From a virus: a stretch of 64,000 nt of DNA. Below, one piece after another: positions 39,174 to 48,213 of the stretch. A program made the position numbers and the translations under genes. The stretch spans positions 1 to 64,000 of the IMG/VR virus record IMGVR_UViG_3300044844_000506; one strand, 5' to 3'. Numbering within the stretch: position 1 is the stretch's first letter; the number at the start of each line of letters is the position of its first letter. The notes below the pieces were generated by a model. That model saw only the letters and a list, made by a program, of their open reading frames with translations, made no database searches and had not been told where the DNA came from.

Positions 39174-39527
39174 ATGGCGCAGTATATAGACAATAAAAGG
39201 TTTGAGTTTTTAGTTAGTTCTTACATATATGAAAGAACTGACAAAATCGAGGCAGAGCTTATAGAAAATCTGGACAAGCTGATAGATAATATCTTCTTGT
39301 CCTTTAATTTTAAGATAGACCACGAAGATGCGAAGCAAGATTGTTATTTGTTAATCTTCCGCGTAATGCGGAACTTTAAACCAGAAAACGGTAGTGCGTT
39401 TAATTACTTCACTACCGTTATCGTAAACAATCTAAGGTTACTGTACACTAAGAATAAAATCTATGCACAGAAACTAGAAAACTACATGAATATAAAATCC
39501 AACGATAAAGATTTACTTACAAGTTGA
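39174..39527 (+). CDS. 55: gp55-like late sigma factor
   Basis: 117 residues, one of only two plus-strand genes here. DHEDAKQDCYLLIFRVMRNFKPENG, in part, and FNYFTTVIVNNLRLLYTKNK match the region 2 segment of T4 gp55 (aromatic-Pro-Glu-x3, then Phe-x-Tyr-Phe-Thr-x-Ile-Ile). The rest is helical and short, lacking regions 1, 3 and 4, as in gp55. It directs RNA polymerase to TATAAATA late promoters, of which several are present. It converges on a thioredoxin-like gene by 15 bases and diverges from the UDG/exo gene across a 14-base spacer. Confidence 0.8.
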   Translation: MAQYIDNKRFEFLVSSYIYERTDKIEAELIENLDKLIDNIFLSFNFKIDHEDAKQDCYLLIFRVMRNFKPENGSAFNYFTTVIVNNLRLLYTKNKIYAQKLENYMNIKSNDKDLLTS

Positions 39528-39845
39528 ATTCTTAATCTTAGGACTTACGAAGCTGCGCCTAATCAAATGAGGAATATCGTAAGTTCTATATTGTCTGCTG
39601 TCGCCCCAATAAGTCACTAAGGAAGGCGACCTATTGATTTTAAATCTATTGCTAAGTTCTGGCAGATCAAATAGATTAACCTCGTAAATCTGATCGTTGG
39701 TAGGACTTGAATTTAACTGCTCAAGAAGAGCGGCGCAATTATTGTCCTGCCAAGGGCTGAAGAAATAGAAGGTCTTTGAATCCGAAGTTTCTTCTGCTTC
39801 CTTGAGAAGAGAATAAAATTCAGATACAGTTGTAATTTTCTTCAT
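39513..39845 (-). CDS. Thioredoxin-fold protein without CxxC (tentative)
   Basis: 110 residues. FYFFSPWQDNNCAALLEQL resembles the thioredoxin strand and active-site helix but keeps one Cys only; IYEVNLFDLPELSNRFKINRSPSLVTYWG matches the central part with the cis-Pro. Probably not a redox enzyme; phages use thioredoxin-like folds as binding factors (for example polymerase processivity). Overlaps gp55-like and upstream genes. Confidence 0.55.
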   Translation of the reverse strand: MKKITTVSEFYSLLKEAEETSDSKTFYFFSPWQDNNCAALLEQLNSSPTNDQIYEVNLFDLPELSNRFKINRSPSLVTYWGDSRQYRTYDIPHLIRRSFVSPKIKNSTCK

Positions 39846-40213
39846 AGAACTTCAATCTTACTTGATGTTGGAGAACCAGAAGCATTTAACATTTCAGGAT
39901 GTTCAGAGAAATACTTCTTTGCTTCCTCTGTAATCTGAGTATTAACTGCTTCTACACCCTTAAGGAAGATTGTCTTAATAAAGTCTTGCTCTGAAAGACT
40001 TTCAGGCTTAATCATTTCCATAAATGACTTATAGCCTTCTGCTTCTTCTTTGGATAAATCAATATAAATCTTCATTTTTCTAACTATTCCTTTGTTGGAA
40101 ACTTTTTCACGAATACGAACACCACTATTTCTTAATGATAAATGTAAAACATCTTTACCTTTAACGGTAATATTTACATCATGATCATTAAGTGTACTTA
40201 AACTATTAGACAT
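39842..40213 (-). CDS. Hypothetical protein near late sigma factor
   Basis: 123 residues, beta-rich basic N-terminal half (GKDVLHLSLRNSGVRIREKV) and a helical second half. Transcribed leftward from the divergent promoter region at 40214-40289, overlapping the thioredoxin-like gene by ATGA. A co-factor role in late transcription is possible from place alone. No family recognised. Confidence 0.6.
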   Translation of the reverse strand: MSNSLSTLNDHDVNITVKGKDVLHLSLRNSGVRIREKVSNKGIVRKMKIYIDLSKEEAEGYKSFMEMIKPESLSEQDFIKTIFLKGVEAVNTQITEEAKKYFSEHPEMLNASGSPTSSKIEVL

Positions 40214-40289
40214 TTTTTTAAGCTCTGGATTCTATAATATACTCAGATAGATAATTCTATCTATTATAGAGAGGACGAGTTTAAAAAAT
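40214..40289. promoter_or_regulatory. Divergent promoter region
   Basis: Spacer between a minus-strand and a plus-strand gene. TATAAT boxes lie on both strands: plus at 40233-40238 and minus at 40263-40268, with an inverted repeat GATAG/CTATC between. GAGAGGACGAG is the ribosome site for the plus gene. Clearly placed to drive both directions. Confidence 0.65.
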
Positions 40290-40814
40290 ATGGAAGATCG
40301 AGTATCAGCAGAGGATTTGTTGAAGTTGAAGAAAAAGAAACGGGTCAATAGCCGTACAAAAGGTAATGCGTTTGAACGAAAGGTTGCATCAATACTAAAT
40401 GAGTACCATGAGACTTCAGACTTTTGCAGAACTCCAGGTTCAGGTGCATTCGCTACAACACACAAACTACCGAAGCATCTTCAAGTTAAAGGAGATTTAA
40501 TTACTCCAACAAACTATCCTTTTGTAATAGAGTGTAAGAAAGGTTATAAGTTCTCTATATCTGATTGTTTAAATCTTAAATCAGATTTTAGAGAAATTAT
40601 AAACAAGATAGAAAAAGAAGCTAAAGACAGTAATAAACTTCCATTACTAATCTTTCAACAAGATAGACAATCTGTATACTGTTTAACTACATTAAATAAC
40701 TACAGTATAAAGATAGACCTATCTACTGTAGATTCTTATCTTTTACTAGATAATAAATATCTAGTAATTCCGTTATCATACCTTCTAAAAACTCTTCCGA
40801 AATACTTTCATTAG
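40290..40814 (+). CDS. PD-(D/E)XK resolvase-like nuclease
   Basis: 174 residues. KGNAFERKVASILNEY (Glu of the helix), RTPGSGAFATTHK, KGDLITP and PFVIECKK form the PD-(D/E)XK pattern as in phage Holliday-junction resolvase-like proteins: Asp in KGDL, Glu-x-Lys in ECKK. Likely cuts branched DNA before packaging, in place of T4 gp49. Plus strand; its last 92 bases overlap the end of a large virion gene in the opposite direction. Confidence 0.8.
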   Translation: MEDRVSAEDLLKLKKKKRVNSRTKGNAFERKVASILNEYHETSDFCRTPGSGAFATTHKLPKHLQVKGDLITPTNYPFVIECKKGYKFSISDCLNLKSDFREIINKIEKEAKDSNKLPLLIFQQDRQSVYCLTTLNNYSIKIDLSTVDSYLLLDNKYLVIPLSYLLKTLPKYFH

Positions 40815-43251
40815 TAGGAGCTACTGGATTTAGTCTGTGTCTTCTAATTGCATCTCTTCTTAGATAAATAGTATTTAATAAAGAAGATGAATCGTATTTA
40901 CGAGTTGTAACTGTAAACCAACAATTAATAACATTACCATATTGTTTTCCTGTACTAATGTGAATACCTTTTTTATCTGATGATATCTTGTATTCACCAT
41001 TTATAAATTTAGACAGTTCTTCTCGTAGAGCTTTGTTGTTGTTTATAATGTAATTATTACCAGTATTAAAGTATCTACACTCGGTAAGCATTTCTTTTTC
41101 ACTGGCAGCTTGACTATAGATCATTGTAGATACATACTTTCTCCAGTTAATAGCATCTTCTGTTAGCTTACCTTTTTTGTCTACTTTATTGCACTCAGTT
41201 TTAAGTTTCGACAATATAATTGCTCTCTTGATTCTGTTTGAGATAGCCCTCTTTACTGTAGCATTACTCAAGTCATCTGGTTTTATACCTTCAATTTTTG
41301 CTAGATCATCATAATTGCTATTCAACTTAAGTTTTTCCAAGAATCCATTTATAGTATTTATATTAACTTCTTCTCTACTATAACCAGGAACTATCTTATT
41401 TGTAAATAAATTTTCAACTCCTAACATTATAGTATCTACTTCTCTAACTTTAGATACAGCTATATTATGATCAAGTTGAAATGTTTCTAATGCCTTTATA
41501 GTATGCGGGTGATTTTCTTGTAATTTTCTGTGGAATGTTCCCATACCTCTTTCAGCTAATTTTGCTTTACCTTCTATAGTATAAGTCTTTAAACCTATAG
41601 GTAAAGCAGCTTTAAAATCACCATCACCGACATCTATTAGATTTCCTCTAAATGATTGAGCTTCTACTGGATTCATACCATACTTCTCTGTTAATAGAGA
41701 TTGTACATCGTCTTCTGATGAATAGAATTCAATCATGTCTGCATTAAAACCAAAGTCTTCTTTGTTACCTGTATGTTGAATTGCTTCAGGTTTTCGCAAG
41801 AATAATGAATCTTTCTCAAATCTAATTAATTTAGGTAAGATCTTATCTACAGTTGGAATATCTACTTCTTTTAAAATATTCTTACTTAGGTTTTTCTTTG
41901 GAGATTTCTCAGATCTAATGGCTCTGATATTATCAACTAATTGTTTTTTATCTATTACAAATCTATCAGCAGCAGCTTCACCTCTTTCAAAAGGTATTGC
42001 AATTTTGTATGCATCAATTAGTCCTTGTTCAAATTTGTCAGAAGCATCCTTTAGAGTAACTGCGGCAGATTTATAATCATTCTTGTACGCATGATCAATT
42101 ACTATTCTATAGTTCTCTGCTGAATTTCCTCTAACACTATTAAACTCTGCTGTCTCTCTTTCAGATATATTTTTAATTCTACTAATTCTAATTCCCTTAC
42201 TACCTCTAGTCATCTTCTGTTGTAGATCCCACTGATTTATTAGTCTATTTGTTTTACTAATAACGTGCTCTAAGAAAGGGAACAAATGTACATCTTGTCT
42301 ATAAGATCCTTCAACATTTGGTGGTGTAGTTCTTCCAACTAAACAAACTCCATCTTCTAATGCTGTATCTAAAATCCAGATACCATCCCCATCAACCTTC
42401 ATAGAGTTTTCTAAAAATTTCAAATCATCAGCAGTAAACTTACTGTTGTATAGTTTAGTTACGCAATCAGTAAATCTTTCAAACTTCTCTGCAACAATTT
42501 CTTTTTGTCTAGTGCTAAGTTGTTTTTGAACAGTTACCTTAGTCCCATCTTCTTTTCCTAAAATTTGAACAGAGATTGAATTTGCCATTTTATTTTTAAG
42601 ACTTAATGGATGATCCCCGTCAATATGATCCCTCAACATACTATAGTCTTCTTTACCACCAGGACCAATTGTTGAAATTGTTTTTTTGTATATTGATGGA
42701 TAAGTTAACATCAATGAATAGTTTTGAGCTAAATTGTATAGATTAGTTGAAGACTTAGATATTTTTTCGTGGAATAAATAAGATACAGGATTAACAGGCA
42801 AATTAAATAATGGATCTATTTGTTGACCCATCATTTCTTCTTCTGGTTGTTCTTCTGTTACTGACTGTTTTAGATCTTTACGAGTCTTGTCTAGACTTGC
42901 AGAAAACACTTTATAAGCAGGATGACTCCTAAGAGGAGTAAAGTTAAGATCCGTTACAGGCAAAGCAGCAGAGCCTCCTTGCTTTACTACGACTTGACCT
43001 GATCTCTTACCTTCTCTTGCAACGAATACTTGAGTTCCAGGATCTTTACTTTCTGGAACATCTACAACATAGTTATCTTGGTCTTTTAAAGATACCGCTC
43101 TGTTTATGTATTGTAAAGCAAGCTCATGTGCAGCATCACTTACAGTACTCTTTTTAGGTGCTGAAGTTCCGTCTTTAGCTTCATTTAATGGATTAAATGA
43201 TCTTTTTTTAATCTTACTGTATGATTGTAATAAATTGGTGTAATAATCCAT
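40723..43251 (-). CDS. Large virion-associated protein of unknown function
   Basis: 842 residues, hydrophilic and mostly helical. N-terminus MDYYTNLLQSYSKIKKRSF followed by FNPLNEAKDG, which could be a prohead-protease-type site (LNE). Contains a Gly/Gln-rich acidic linker (EEQPEEEMMGQQ) near 135-147 and no motif I recognise. It follows the tail tube gene, where T4 has the portal, but does not resemble gp20. Candidate internal head protein or ejected protein. Overlaps the nuclease gene tail to tail by 92 bases. Confidence 0.65.
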   Translation of the reverse strand: MDYYTNLLQSYSKIKKRSFNPLNEAKDGTSAPKKSTVSDAAHELALQYINRAVSLKDQDNYVVDVPESKDPGTQVFVAREGKRSGQVVVKQGGSAALPVTDLNFTPLRSHPAYKVFSASLDKTRKDLKQSVTEEQPEEEMMGQQIDPLFNLPVNPVSYLFHEKISKSSTNLYNLAQNYSLMLTYPSIYKKTISTIGPGGKEDYSMLRDHIDGDHPLSLKNKMANSISVQILGKEDGTKVTVQKQLSTRQKEIVAEKFERFTDCVTKLYNSKFTADDLKFLENSMKVDGDGIWILDTALEDGVCLVGRTTPPNVEGSYRQDVHLFPFLEHVISKTNRLINQWDLQQKMTRGSKGIRISRIKNISERETAEFNSVRGNSAENYRIVIDHAYKNDYKSAAVTLKDASDKFEQGLIDAYKIAIPFERGEAAADRFVIDKKQLVDNIRAIRSEKSPKKNLSKNILKEVDIPTVDKILPKLIRFEKDSLFLRKPEAIQHTGNKEDFGFNADMIEFYSSEDDVQSLLTEKYGMNPVEAQSFRGNLIDVGDGDFKAALPIGLKTYTIEGKAKLAERGMGTFHRKLQENHPHTIKALETFQLDHNIAVSKVREVDTIMLGVENLFTNKIVPGYSREEVNINTINGFLEKLKLNSNYDDLAKIEGIKPDDLSNATVKRAISNRIKRAIILSKLKTECNKVDKKGKLTEDAINWRKYVSTMIYSQAASEKEMLTECRYFNTGNNYIINNNKALREELSKFINGEYKISSDKKGIHISTGKQYGNVINCWFTVTTRKYDSSSLLNTIYLRRDAIRRHRLNPVAPTNESISEEFLEGMITELLDIYYLVKDKNLQ

Positions 43252-43260
43252 AAATTAATT

Positions 43261-43294
43261 AAGCCCACCCATACACTATTATATGGATGGGCTT
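43261..43294 (-). terminator. Terminator after tail tube gene
   Basis: Minus-strand stem GCCCATCCAT/ATGGGTGGGC (10 bp, one G-U) and loop, followed by a TTAATTAATTT stretch. Located between the tube gene and the 842-residue virion gene. Confidence 0.65.
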
Positions 43295-43314
43295 TCCTAA
43301 ATCAATTACTTAAA

Positions 43315-43905
43315 TTAAGTGTTAGCTGTTGGATTCTTAACAACGAAGTCGTATCTACAAGTTAATGTGATTGTATGGAAATCAGAAGCTGCGTAATCTC
43401 TTGTAGCCTCAGTCCAAGACTTGGGCCAAAGACCAACTAATCTTGTATGAGCCACTGGTTGACCTTGGTTATTTAATTCAATTACGTCAACGTGAATTTT
43501 AAAAGAGCCAGATCCTCTCTCATTTAAACCTGGAGTAAATTGACCAGTTGTTGGATTATAAATTGTCTTAATCCACTCGTACAAGTGAGTGCTTGTCTTT
43601 GTAGCAAAGATATTATCAAAGGTAAATGTAACATCCTTAGGACTTGACTTACCAGGATAGTAGAACTTATCGTTTACTCTATCTGCTACGATTTCTTCAA
43701 TATCAAAACCGATTTCAGATACGTTCTTGCAAGCCAATGTAAGTGGTTTATTTTCAGTTCCACCTACACCATCAAAGTTAGGAAGATAAAAAGTTACTTC
43801 CCACTGATAAGTTCTAACTGAATCTAATGCATGAGATAACTGAGGCATTTTCTTGCCTTCAATTGTTCTCTTTTCTGATGTTATAAAATAAGGTGTTGCA
43901 GCCAT
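43315..43905 (-). CDS. 19: Tail tube protein (gp19-like)
   Basis: 196 residues. ALDSVRTYQWEVTFYLP, LACKNVSEIGFDIEEIVADR, FYYPGKSSPKDVTFTFDN and LYEWIKTIYNP are the T4 gp19 signatures. Forms the inner tube through which DNA passes. Directly downstream of the sheath gene, as in T4. AGGATAAAAAATG and a TATAAATC box precede it. Confidence 0.92.
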   Translation of the reverse strand: MAATPYFITSEKRTIEGKKMPQLSHALDSVRTYQWEVTFYLPNFDGVGGTENKPLTLACKNVSEIGFDIEEIVADRVNDKFYYPGKSSPKDVTFTFDNIFATKTSTHLYEWIKTIYNPTTGQFTPGLNERGSGSFKIHVDVIELNNQGQPVAHTRLVGLWPKSWTEATRDYAASDFHTITLTCRYDFVVKNPTANT

Positions 43906-43919
43906 TTTTTATCCTCTAA

Positions 43920-43927
43920 GATTTATA
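43920..43927 (-). promoter_or_regulatory. T4-late-type box TATAAATC
   Basis: Seven of eight bases match TATAAATA, minus strand, 15 bases before the tail tube ATG. Would allow separate strong late expression of the tube gene. Confidence 0.45.
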
Positions 43928-43931
43928 TATA

Positions 43932-46004
43932 CTAGCTACCAAGTTTGGCACTATTTGAAGTTACGTTGATTTCGAATACAATTGCTTCGGCAGCTTTTGT
44001 AGGAATTAAGATTATCTTACACCAAACTTCGCTACGATCAATTCTAGCTGGAGTGTTGGTGGTTTCATCACAAACTACCTTGAAGTCTGTGATGCCTCTA
44101 CGACGGCGAATATCATCAAGAATTGTTTCAGCCGCAGTTTTAATATTCTGCCAAGTAATTACATCGTTTGGTTCGAATGTGAATCTCTGGGTAGAAGCTA
44201 GTAAGGTCTTTCTTAGTAGAATTAAGAGTCTACGGACGTTAACTCTATCAAGAGCACTTGGGTTTCTTTGAGCAGTTCTCTGACCAAAGATTGTGATGCC
44301 CTGTTGTGGGAATTCTACTATTGGGTTTATAGCGTTACCACCTGAGTATAGAGAATCACGATCACCTTGGTTTAGAACAATCTCAACATCATTTGGTTTA
44401 GTTAGTCTACCGCGAGTAAATCCAGCAGGAGCAAACCATGTTTCTGCTACGCTATCAGTATAGCACATTTGTCTTGCGGCATAGATTGCTGGATCCATCC
44501 ACTTATCTACACCATCGAATACCGAGAATACACGGACCCAAGGGAAGTAAATAGCAGCGTAAGATGAATTGATAGCAGCAGTTCTAGTCTCTGATTGACC
44601 ATTGTGCCAATCGAGTGCTTCTTGTACAGTATCAATTGAACCATATGGAGGTGATACAATTGCAATAAAGTTCTGACTCTGTTCAGCTAGAGTTACTAAA
44701 GCATTTTGTAAGTTCTGGTTGCTAAATCCAGGAACTAAAGCTATTGAGATATTGAGTGTATCATTATCTAAAGCGTAGATACCTTCCTTTGGACTAACTG
44801 TAGGATCACCAATTAATGCAGAAGCATTAGTGTCATTGTCCGTGGAAGTTCCATTAGTACCTGCTCCTAAGTTATAAGTACCATCAATTAATTTAAGGAA
44901 TCTTGGGTTAGCAGCACCAACAGCAGATGATCCTCTCTTGCCCTGAATATTAGTTAATCCAAGGTCTGATAATCTACCAATGAAGGATGTCAACTTAGTT
45001 GGAGTAAAGTCATTGAGTGATGATACAAGGTAAGCCTTGATTACATCTGACTTAGCATTATCAGTACCAACATTAATTAGATCTTCAATGAAAGCACCAG
45101 AAGCTAAGAAGTTAGGCTTAAAGTATTCTACGGCTGCACCATCCTCATTTACTTCTAATGAGAAACTAGCGAAGCCTAGGTTAGTAATTTCAACTGAGTT
45201 ACCACTTACAGAACCATCACCTGTTGTTCCACCATTATAACCAGCACCTGGGTATAAGGACTTGACTAAGTAAGAAACACCAGAAGTTGAGTCAGAATTA
45301 AGTGTTACACCAGAAGCTGTTACGGAAGATGCTACTGATCCTGTTGGAGAACCGTTCTCGTCCAAGGCAAAAAGTGCGCTTACTCCAGTTGTTCTAGTAG
45401 AGTTAGAATATGCGGTAACAGTTATTGTTGCACCAGAACCAGCATAGGAACCGAATACATAACCTGATGCTTGGCTGGCAGTATCAAATATAGATCCGAA
45501 GTGAGATTGATCTAAGCCGTTACCTATTGCTTTTACAAGAGCAGTACCCTGATTAGAAGTTGCAGCTACTGTTCCTGAAGGAATATTAACTTGTTTAGCT
45601 GATATTAACTTAGAAACCCCATTATTGTCAGTTACCTGTATATCTAGGTATAAGTTTTGAGTTACACCGAAGGAGTTACCAGATACTATTACAGCAGGAC
45701 AAGCACCCATTGGTACTGCTGCTGATGCTTCTAGTGCTGTGCTGGTAGTTCCTCTTACAAAGTAAACGGCATTAGTTGCTTCTAGAATCTCAACTGCACC
45801 TTCAAGACCCTGACCAGGAATTGCATTTGAAGGCTTACCGAAGATATTAATTAGGTTTTGAGGTGATGTAACTAAAGTAGCCTTGTTTACTGGTCCTTTA
45901 GAAGCATAACCTACAATACCGACGATACTAGAATCAATAGCAACTCCGTAGTCGCTAACATCTTTCTCGATAACATATACACCTGGGCTACTAAGTTTTA
46001 CCAT
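43932..46004 (-). CDS. 18: Tail sheath protein (gp18-like)
   Basis: 690 residues. N-terminal SSPGVYVIEKDVSDYGVAID and VGYASKGPVNKATLVTSPQN, and C-terminal QGITIFGQRTAQRNPSALDRVNVRRLL and FEPND-VITW-x-K are typical of phage contractile sheath proteins. The large variable middle (about 150-380) is the outward-facing domain. Length and order match T4 gp18. Confidence 0.95.
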   Translation of the reverse strand: MVKLSSPGVYVIEKDVSDYGVAIDSSIVGIVGYASKGPVNKATLVTSPQNLINIFGKPSNAIPGQGLEGAVEILEATNAVYFVRGTTSTALEASAAVPMGACPAVIVSGNSFGVTQNLYLDIQVTDNNGVSKLISAKQVNIPSGTVAATSNQGTALVKAIGNGLDQSHFGSIFDTASQASGYVFGSYAGSGATITVTAYSNSTRTTGVSALFALDENGSPTGSVASSVTASGVTLNSDSTSGVSYLVKSLYPGAGYNGGTTGDGSVSGNSVEITNLGFASFSLEVNEDGAAVEYFKPNFLASGAFIEDLINVGTDNAKSDVIKAYLVSSLNDFTPTKLTSFIGRLSDLGLTNIQGKRGSSAVGAANPRFLKLIDGTYNLGAGTNGTSTDNDTNASALIGDPTVSPKEGIYALDNDTLNISIALVPGFSNQNLQNALVTLAEQSQNFIAIVSPPYGSIDTVQEALDWHNGQSETRTAAINSSYAAIYFPWVRVFSVFDGVDKWMDPAIYAARQMCYTDSVAETWFAPAGFTRGRLTKPNDVEIVLNQGDRDSLYSGGNAINPIVEFPQQGITIFGQRTAQRNPSALDRVNVRRLLILLRKTLLASTQRFTFEPNDVITWQNIKTAAETILDDIRRRRGITDFKVVCDETTNTPARIDRSEVWCKIILIPTKAAEAIVFEINVTSNSAKLGS

Positions 46005-46016
46005 ATTATAATCCTA

Positions 46017-46199
46017 TTAATTATTTGATATAGTTATCAATCTTCTTTTCTGAAGTTTTTTAACGTGTTCTGTTATAAATGATGCTGGAACAATCTTAGC
46101 ATCATGTGGTTGAAATAGATAACTCTTGAGTCCTTTTGGGGTTAGAAGATAAACTTCAAGAGTTTGTAATGAATCGTTTCTAATTACTTTTGTTTCCAT
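46017..46199 (-). CDS. Hypothetical small virion-region protein
   Basis: 60 residues, beta-rich then basic (EHVKKLQKRRLITISNN). Lies between an internal-head-type gene and the sheath gene and resembles short conserved proteins of T4-like tail regions. No function known. Confidence 0.6.
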   Translation of the reverse strand: METKVIRNDSLQTLEVYLLTPKGLKSYLFQPHDAKIVPASFITEHVKKLQKRRLITISNN

Positions 46200-46204
46200 A
46201 ATGC

Positions 46205-46594
46205 TTACTTTACGCCTTTACGAGCTTTTTTTCCAGCTTTTCTACCTGCTCGAAGAGCAAATCTATGTTGATGCATATCTTTATTACGAGTTTTTCTAAG
46301 TAATTCTTGTTCAGAGGTATCTATATCTGGAGAAGCTCTTAATCTTGCAACAAACTCTTCTGGAGCACCAGGAAATTCAGGATACCTAGGCGATAATGGT
46401 CTTGTACCTGAACCAGTTGTTTTCTTACCTCTACTAGAACGATGTACTGATTGTCTACCTGGCTCACTTAGAGCTAATCTGTTTTGTCTAATTAGTTTTT
46501 TTGCTCTTGTACTTAGACCTTTATCTACTTTAGCCTCTAATAGATTACCTAAATCAAGCGATTCGTAGAGTAATATTTTACCTGCTGTTATCAT
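46205..46594 (-). CDS. Basic protein with capsid-targeting-like N-terminus
   Basis: 129 residues. N-terminus MITAGKILLYESLDLGNLLE contains two Leu-x-Glu-type sites (LYE, LLE); the rest is very basic with Arg/Lys/Gly-rich blocks (RAGRKAGKKARKGVK). This build, short acidic-hydrophobic leader plus basic body, is that of T4 internal head proteins. Probably packaged with DNA. Inference from pattern and place. Confidence 0.55.
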   Translation of the reverse strand: MITAGKILLYESLDLGNLLEAKVDKGLSTRAKKLIRQNRLALSEPGRQSVHRSSRGKKTTGSGTRPLSPRYPEFPGAPEEFVARLRASPDIDTSEQELLRKTRNKDMHQHRFALRAGRKAGKKARKGVK

Positions 46595-46637
46595 AATTTA
46601 ATCTTCCTATATTATATACTTTATATATATTTGTAAA

Positions 46638-46949
46638 TTAACTATTTTTTAGCGATAACGAATTATTTATTGCCTTATTATACCAGTTAATTTTAAGCTG
46701 TTTGTATTTCTCGGTCTTCCTAAATTGATCCCTATCTGGTTTAGTAGGAATTAAATTTCTAATTTTATAAAGTTTATTTTGTAAGTTACGTCTTATTAAG
46801 ACTATTTCTGGATCAATAAAACCGTCTTGAGAATTAAGTGAATGCTCAACCGTCAAGTTTATTATTTTTCTATAAAGTCTTTTATATGCTAAGGTAGCAC
46901 TTGAAGGCTGGGTGTAAGGACTGCTAATAATATAATCTACATAATCCAT
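46638..46949 (-). CDS. Hypothetical helical protein at the gp16 position
   Basis: 103 residues, helical and basic (LAYKRLYRKIINLTVEH, VLIRRNLQNKLYKIRNLI). In T4 the gene after 15 is 16, the small terminase; this protein could be its counterpart, but no homology is visible and no gp17 follows. Overlaps gp15-like gene by one base. Confidence 0.55.
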   Translation of the reverse strand: MDYVDYIISSPYTQPSSATLAYKRLYRKIINLTVEHSLNSQDGFIDPEIVLIRRNLQNKLYKIRNLIPTKPDRDQFRKTEKYKQLKINWYNKAINNSLSLKNS

Positions 46950-47695
46950 TAGCTAGTACGAGGTTTTGTATAGATACCTCCTTCTAAGTATATACGTTCG
47001 ATCTTTCCCGTACTAGTCATTAAAAATTTTGGATATGGTATATGTGTTTCTACTTTTAACCCAAATAATTTATTTAAAAGTCTATCTTCTCCATCTCCAG
47101 CCTCTAAACTTGACATATTCTGTTCTGAAGCTAAGAATATCTTACCATATTTAGTAAATGGAGTATTAACGTCCATAGAAGGATGGAACATTCTTTGAAT
47201 TTGTTCAGTAATTTGATCCATATCTTCTTTAAATTTAGTCCACACAGAAATATCGTATTCGATTGATACGGCTTTAGGAACTAAACTAACTACTCTAATA
47301 GCTCTTTGTTTGTCATTATCCCAGTATTTCTCACTGGTTATTAATGGTGTATATCTTCTTTGTTCTGCTTCCTCAGTTGTCTGCGTTTGATCAACAGCTA
47401 TTATTGGTAATACCACCAGAGTATCTTTATTTAATTTAGCGATAGTTCTTTCTGGTGATCCTGGAACACACTTAACATTTTTAATACTTTTATCTGGAAG
47501 CTGAATAACAATATTATTAAATAGCGATAATATGTTCCTAAGTTGCTCTTGATAAAACGAAGTAATTAAAGATTCTTTTCTAACGCTTTCAAGAATTAAT
47601 TGACGAACATAGTATTCTGGAGAATAATCGCTTCCAATGTCAAATGATGAAGTATTATATTCAGACAGACTTAATGTGTTAGATGATGTAGTCAT
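46949..47695 (-). CDS. 15: Tail sheath stabiliser (gp15-like)
   Basis: 248 residues. PKAVSIEYDISVWTKFKED and MDQITEQIQRMFHPSMDVNT match the T4 gp15 segment with YDLYMDLSIYVS...ILEQIMPIFDPSLQI. The N-terminal part (YVRQLILESVRKESLITSFY) has the expected helix. Caps the tail tube and sheath at the neck. In order after gp14-like, as in T4. Confidence 0.8.
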   Translation of the reverse strand: MTTSSNTLSLSEYNTSSFDIGSDYSPEYYVRQLILESVRKESLITSFYQEQLRNILSLFNNIVIQLPDKSIKNVKCVPGSPERTIAKLNKDTLVVLPIIAVDQTQTTEEAEQRRYTPLITSEKYWDNDKQRAIRVVSLVPKAVSIEYDISVWTKFKEDMDQITEQIQRMFHPSMDVNTPFTKYGKIFLASEQNMSSLEAGDGEDRLLNKLFGLKVETHIPYPKFLMTSTGKIERIYLEGGIYTKPRTS

Positions 47696-48210
47696 TGTCC
47701 TATATCTATGTTGCCTACGGAATCAGGAGTTATCAAGTTTGGTTTATCTACTATTTCTTCGTGACCTCTTAAGAACTTAGCAGTGCAAACATAATGATAA
47801 ATTCCATAGTTCTCGAATCCATCTTCTTGAACTTCATAAATCTCAAATTTTACTTTTTGAAACTTAGGCTCAATTACATCTCCAGGAATTGGAGGTCTAT
47901 TTAAGGTCTTAATGATATATGCTTTATTAAAAGTAAATACCTGTTCAGATTCTAATTCCAAACCAAACTTACTAAGTTTTTCTTCAATTGCTTTAGGGTC
48001 ATAGTGACCATGAACTAATATAGGAACTTTAGAGATACTTTTTATTCTCTCTTCTAAGTAGACATCACTATAAGTTTTATCCTGATAGTATTTGTAGTAT
48101 AACATTTCAGATCCAGATAATTTGATTAACTCATCGTCTACAGAGTTAAACATTTCTATATCAGGATTTTTTAAATCAAATAGATTTAACTTATAAGATC
48201 TCTCGGTCAT
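47692..48210 (-). CDS. 14: Neck protein (gp14-like)
   Basis: 172 residues. Beginning LNLFDLKNPDIEMFN and the middle NRPPIPGDVIEPKFQKVKFEI followed by EIYEVQEDGFENYG resemble T4 gp14 (P-x-EGDLIYFP...LFEINWVEP...YQLGQ). Joins the head to the tail. Order 13-14-15 supports it. Confidence 0.75.
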   Translation of the reverse strand: MTERSYKLNLFDLKNPDIEMFNSVDDELIKLSGSEMLYYKYYQDKTYSDVYLEERIKSISKVPILVHGHYDPKAIEEKLSKFGLELESEQVFTFNKAYIIKTLNRPPIPGDVIEPKFQKVKFEIYEVQEDGFENYGIYHYVCTAKFLRGHEEIVDKPNLITPDSVGNIDIGQ

Positions 48211-48213
48211 TTA

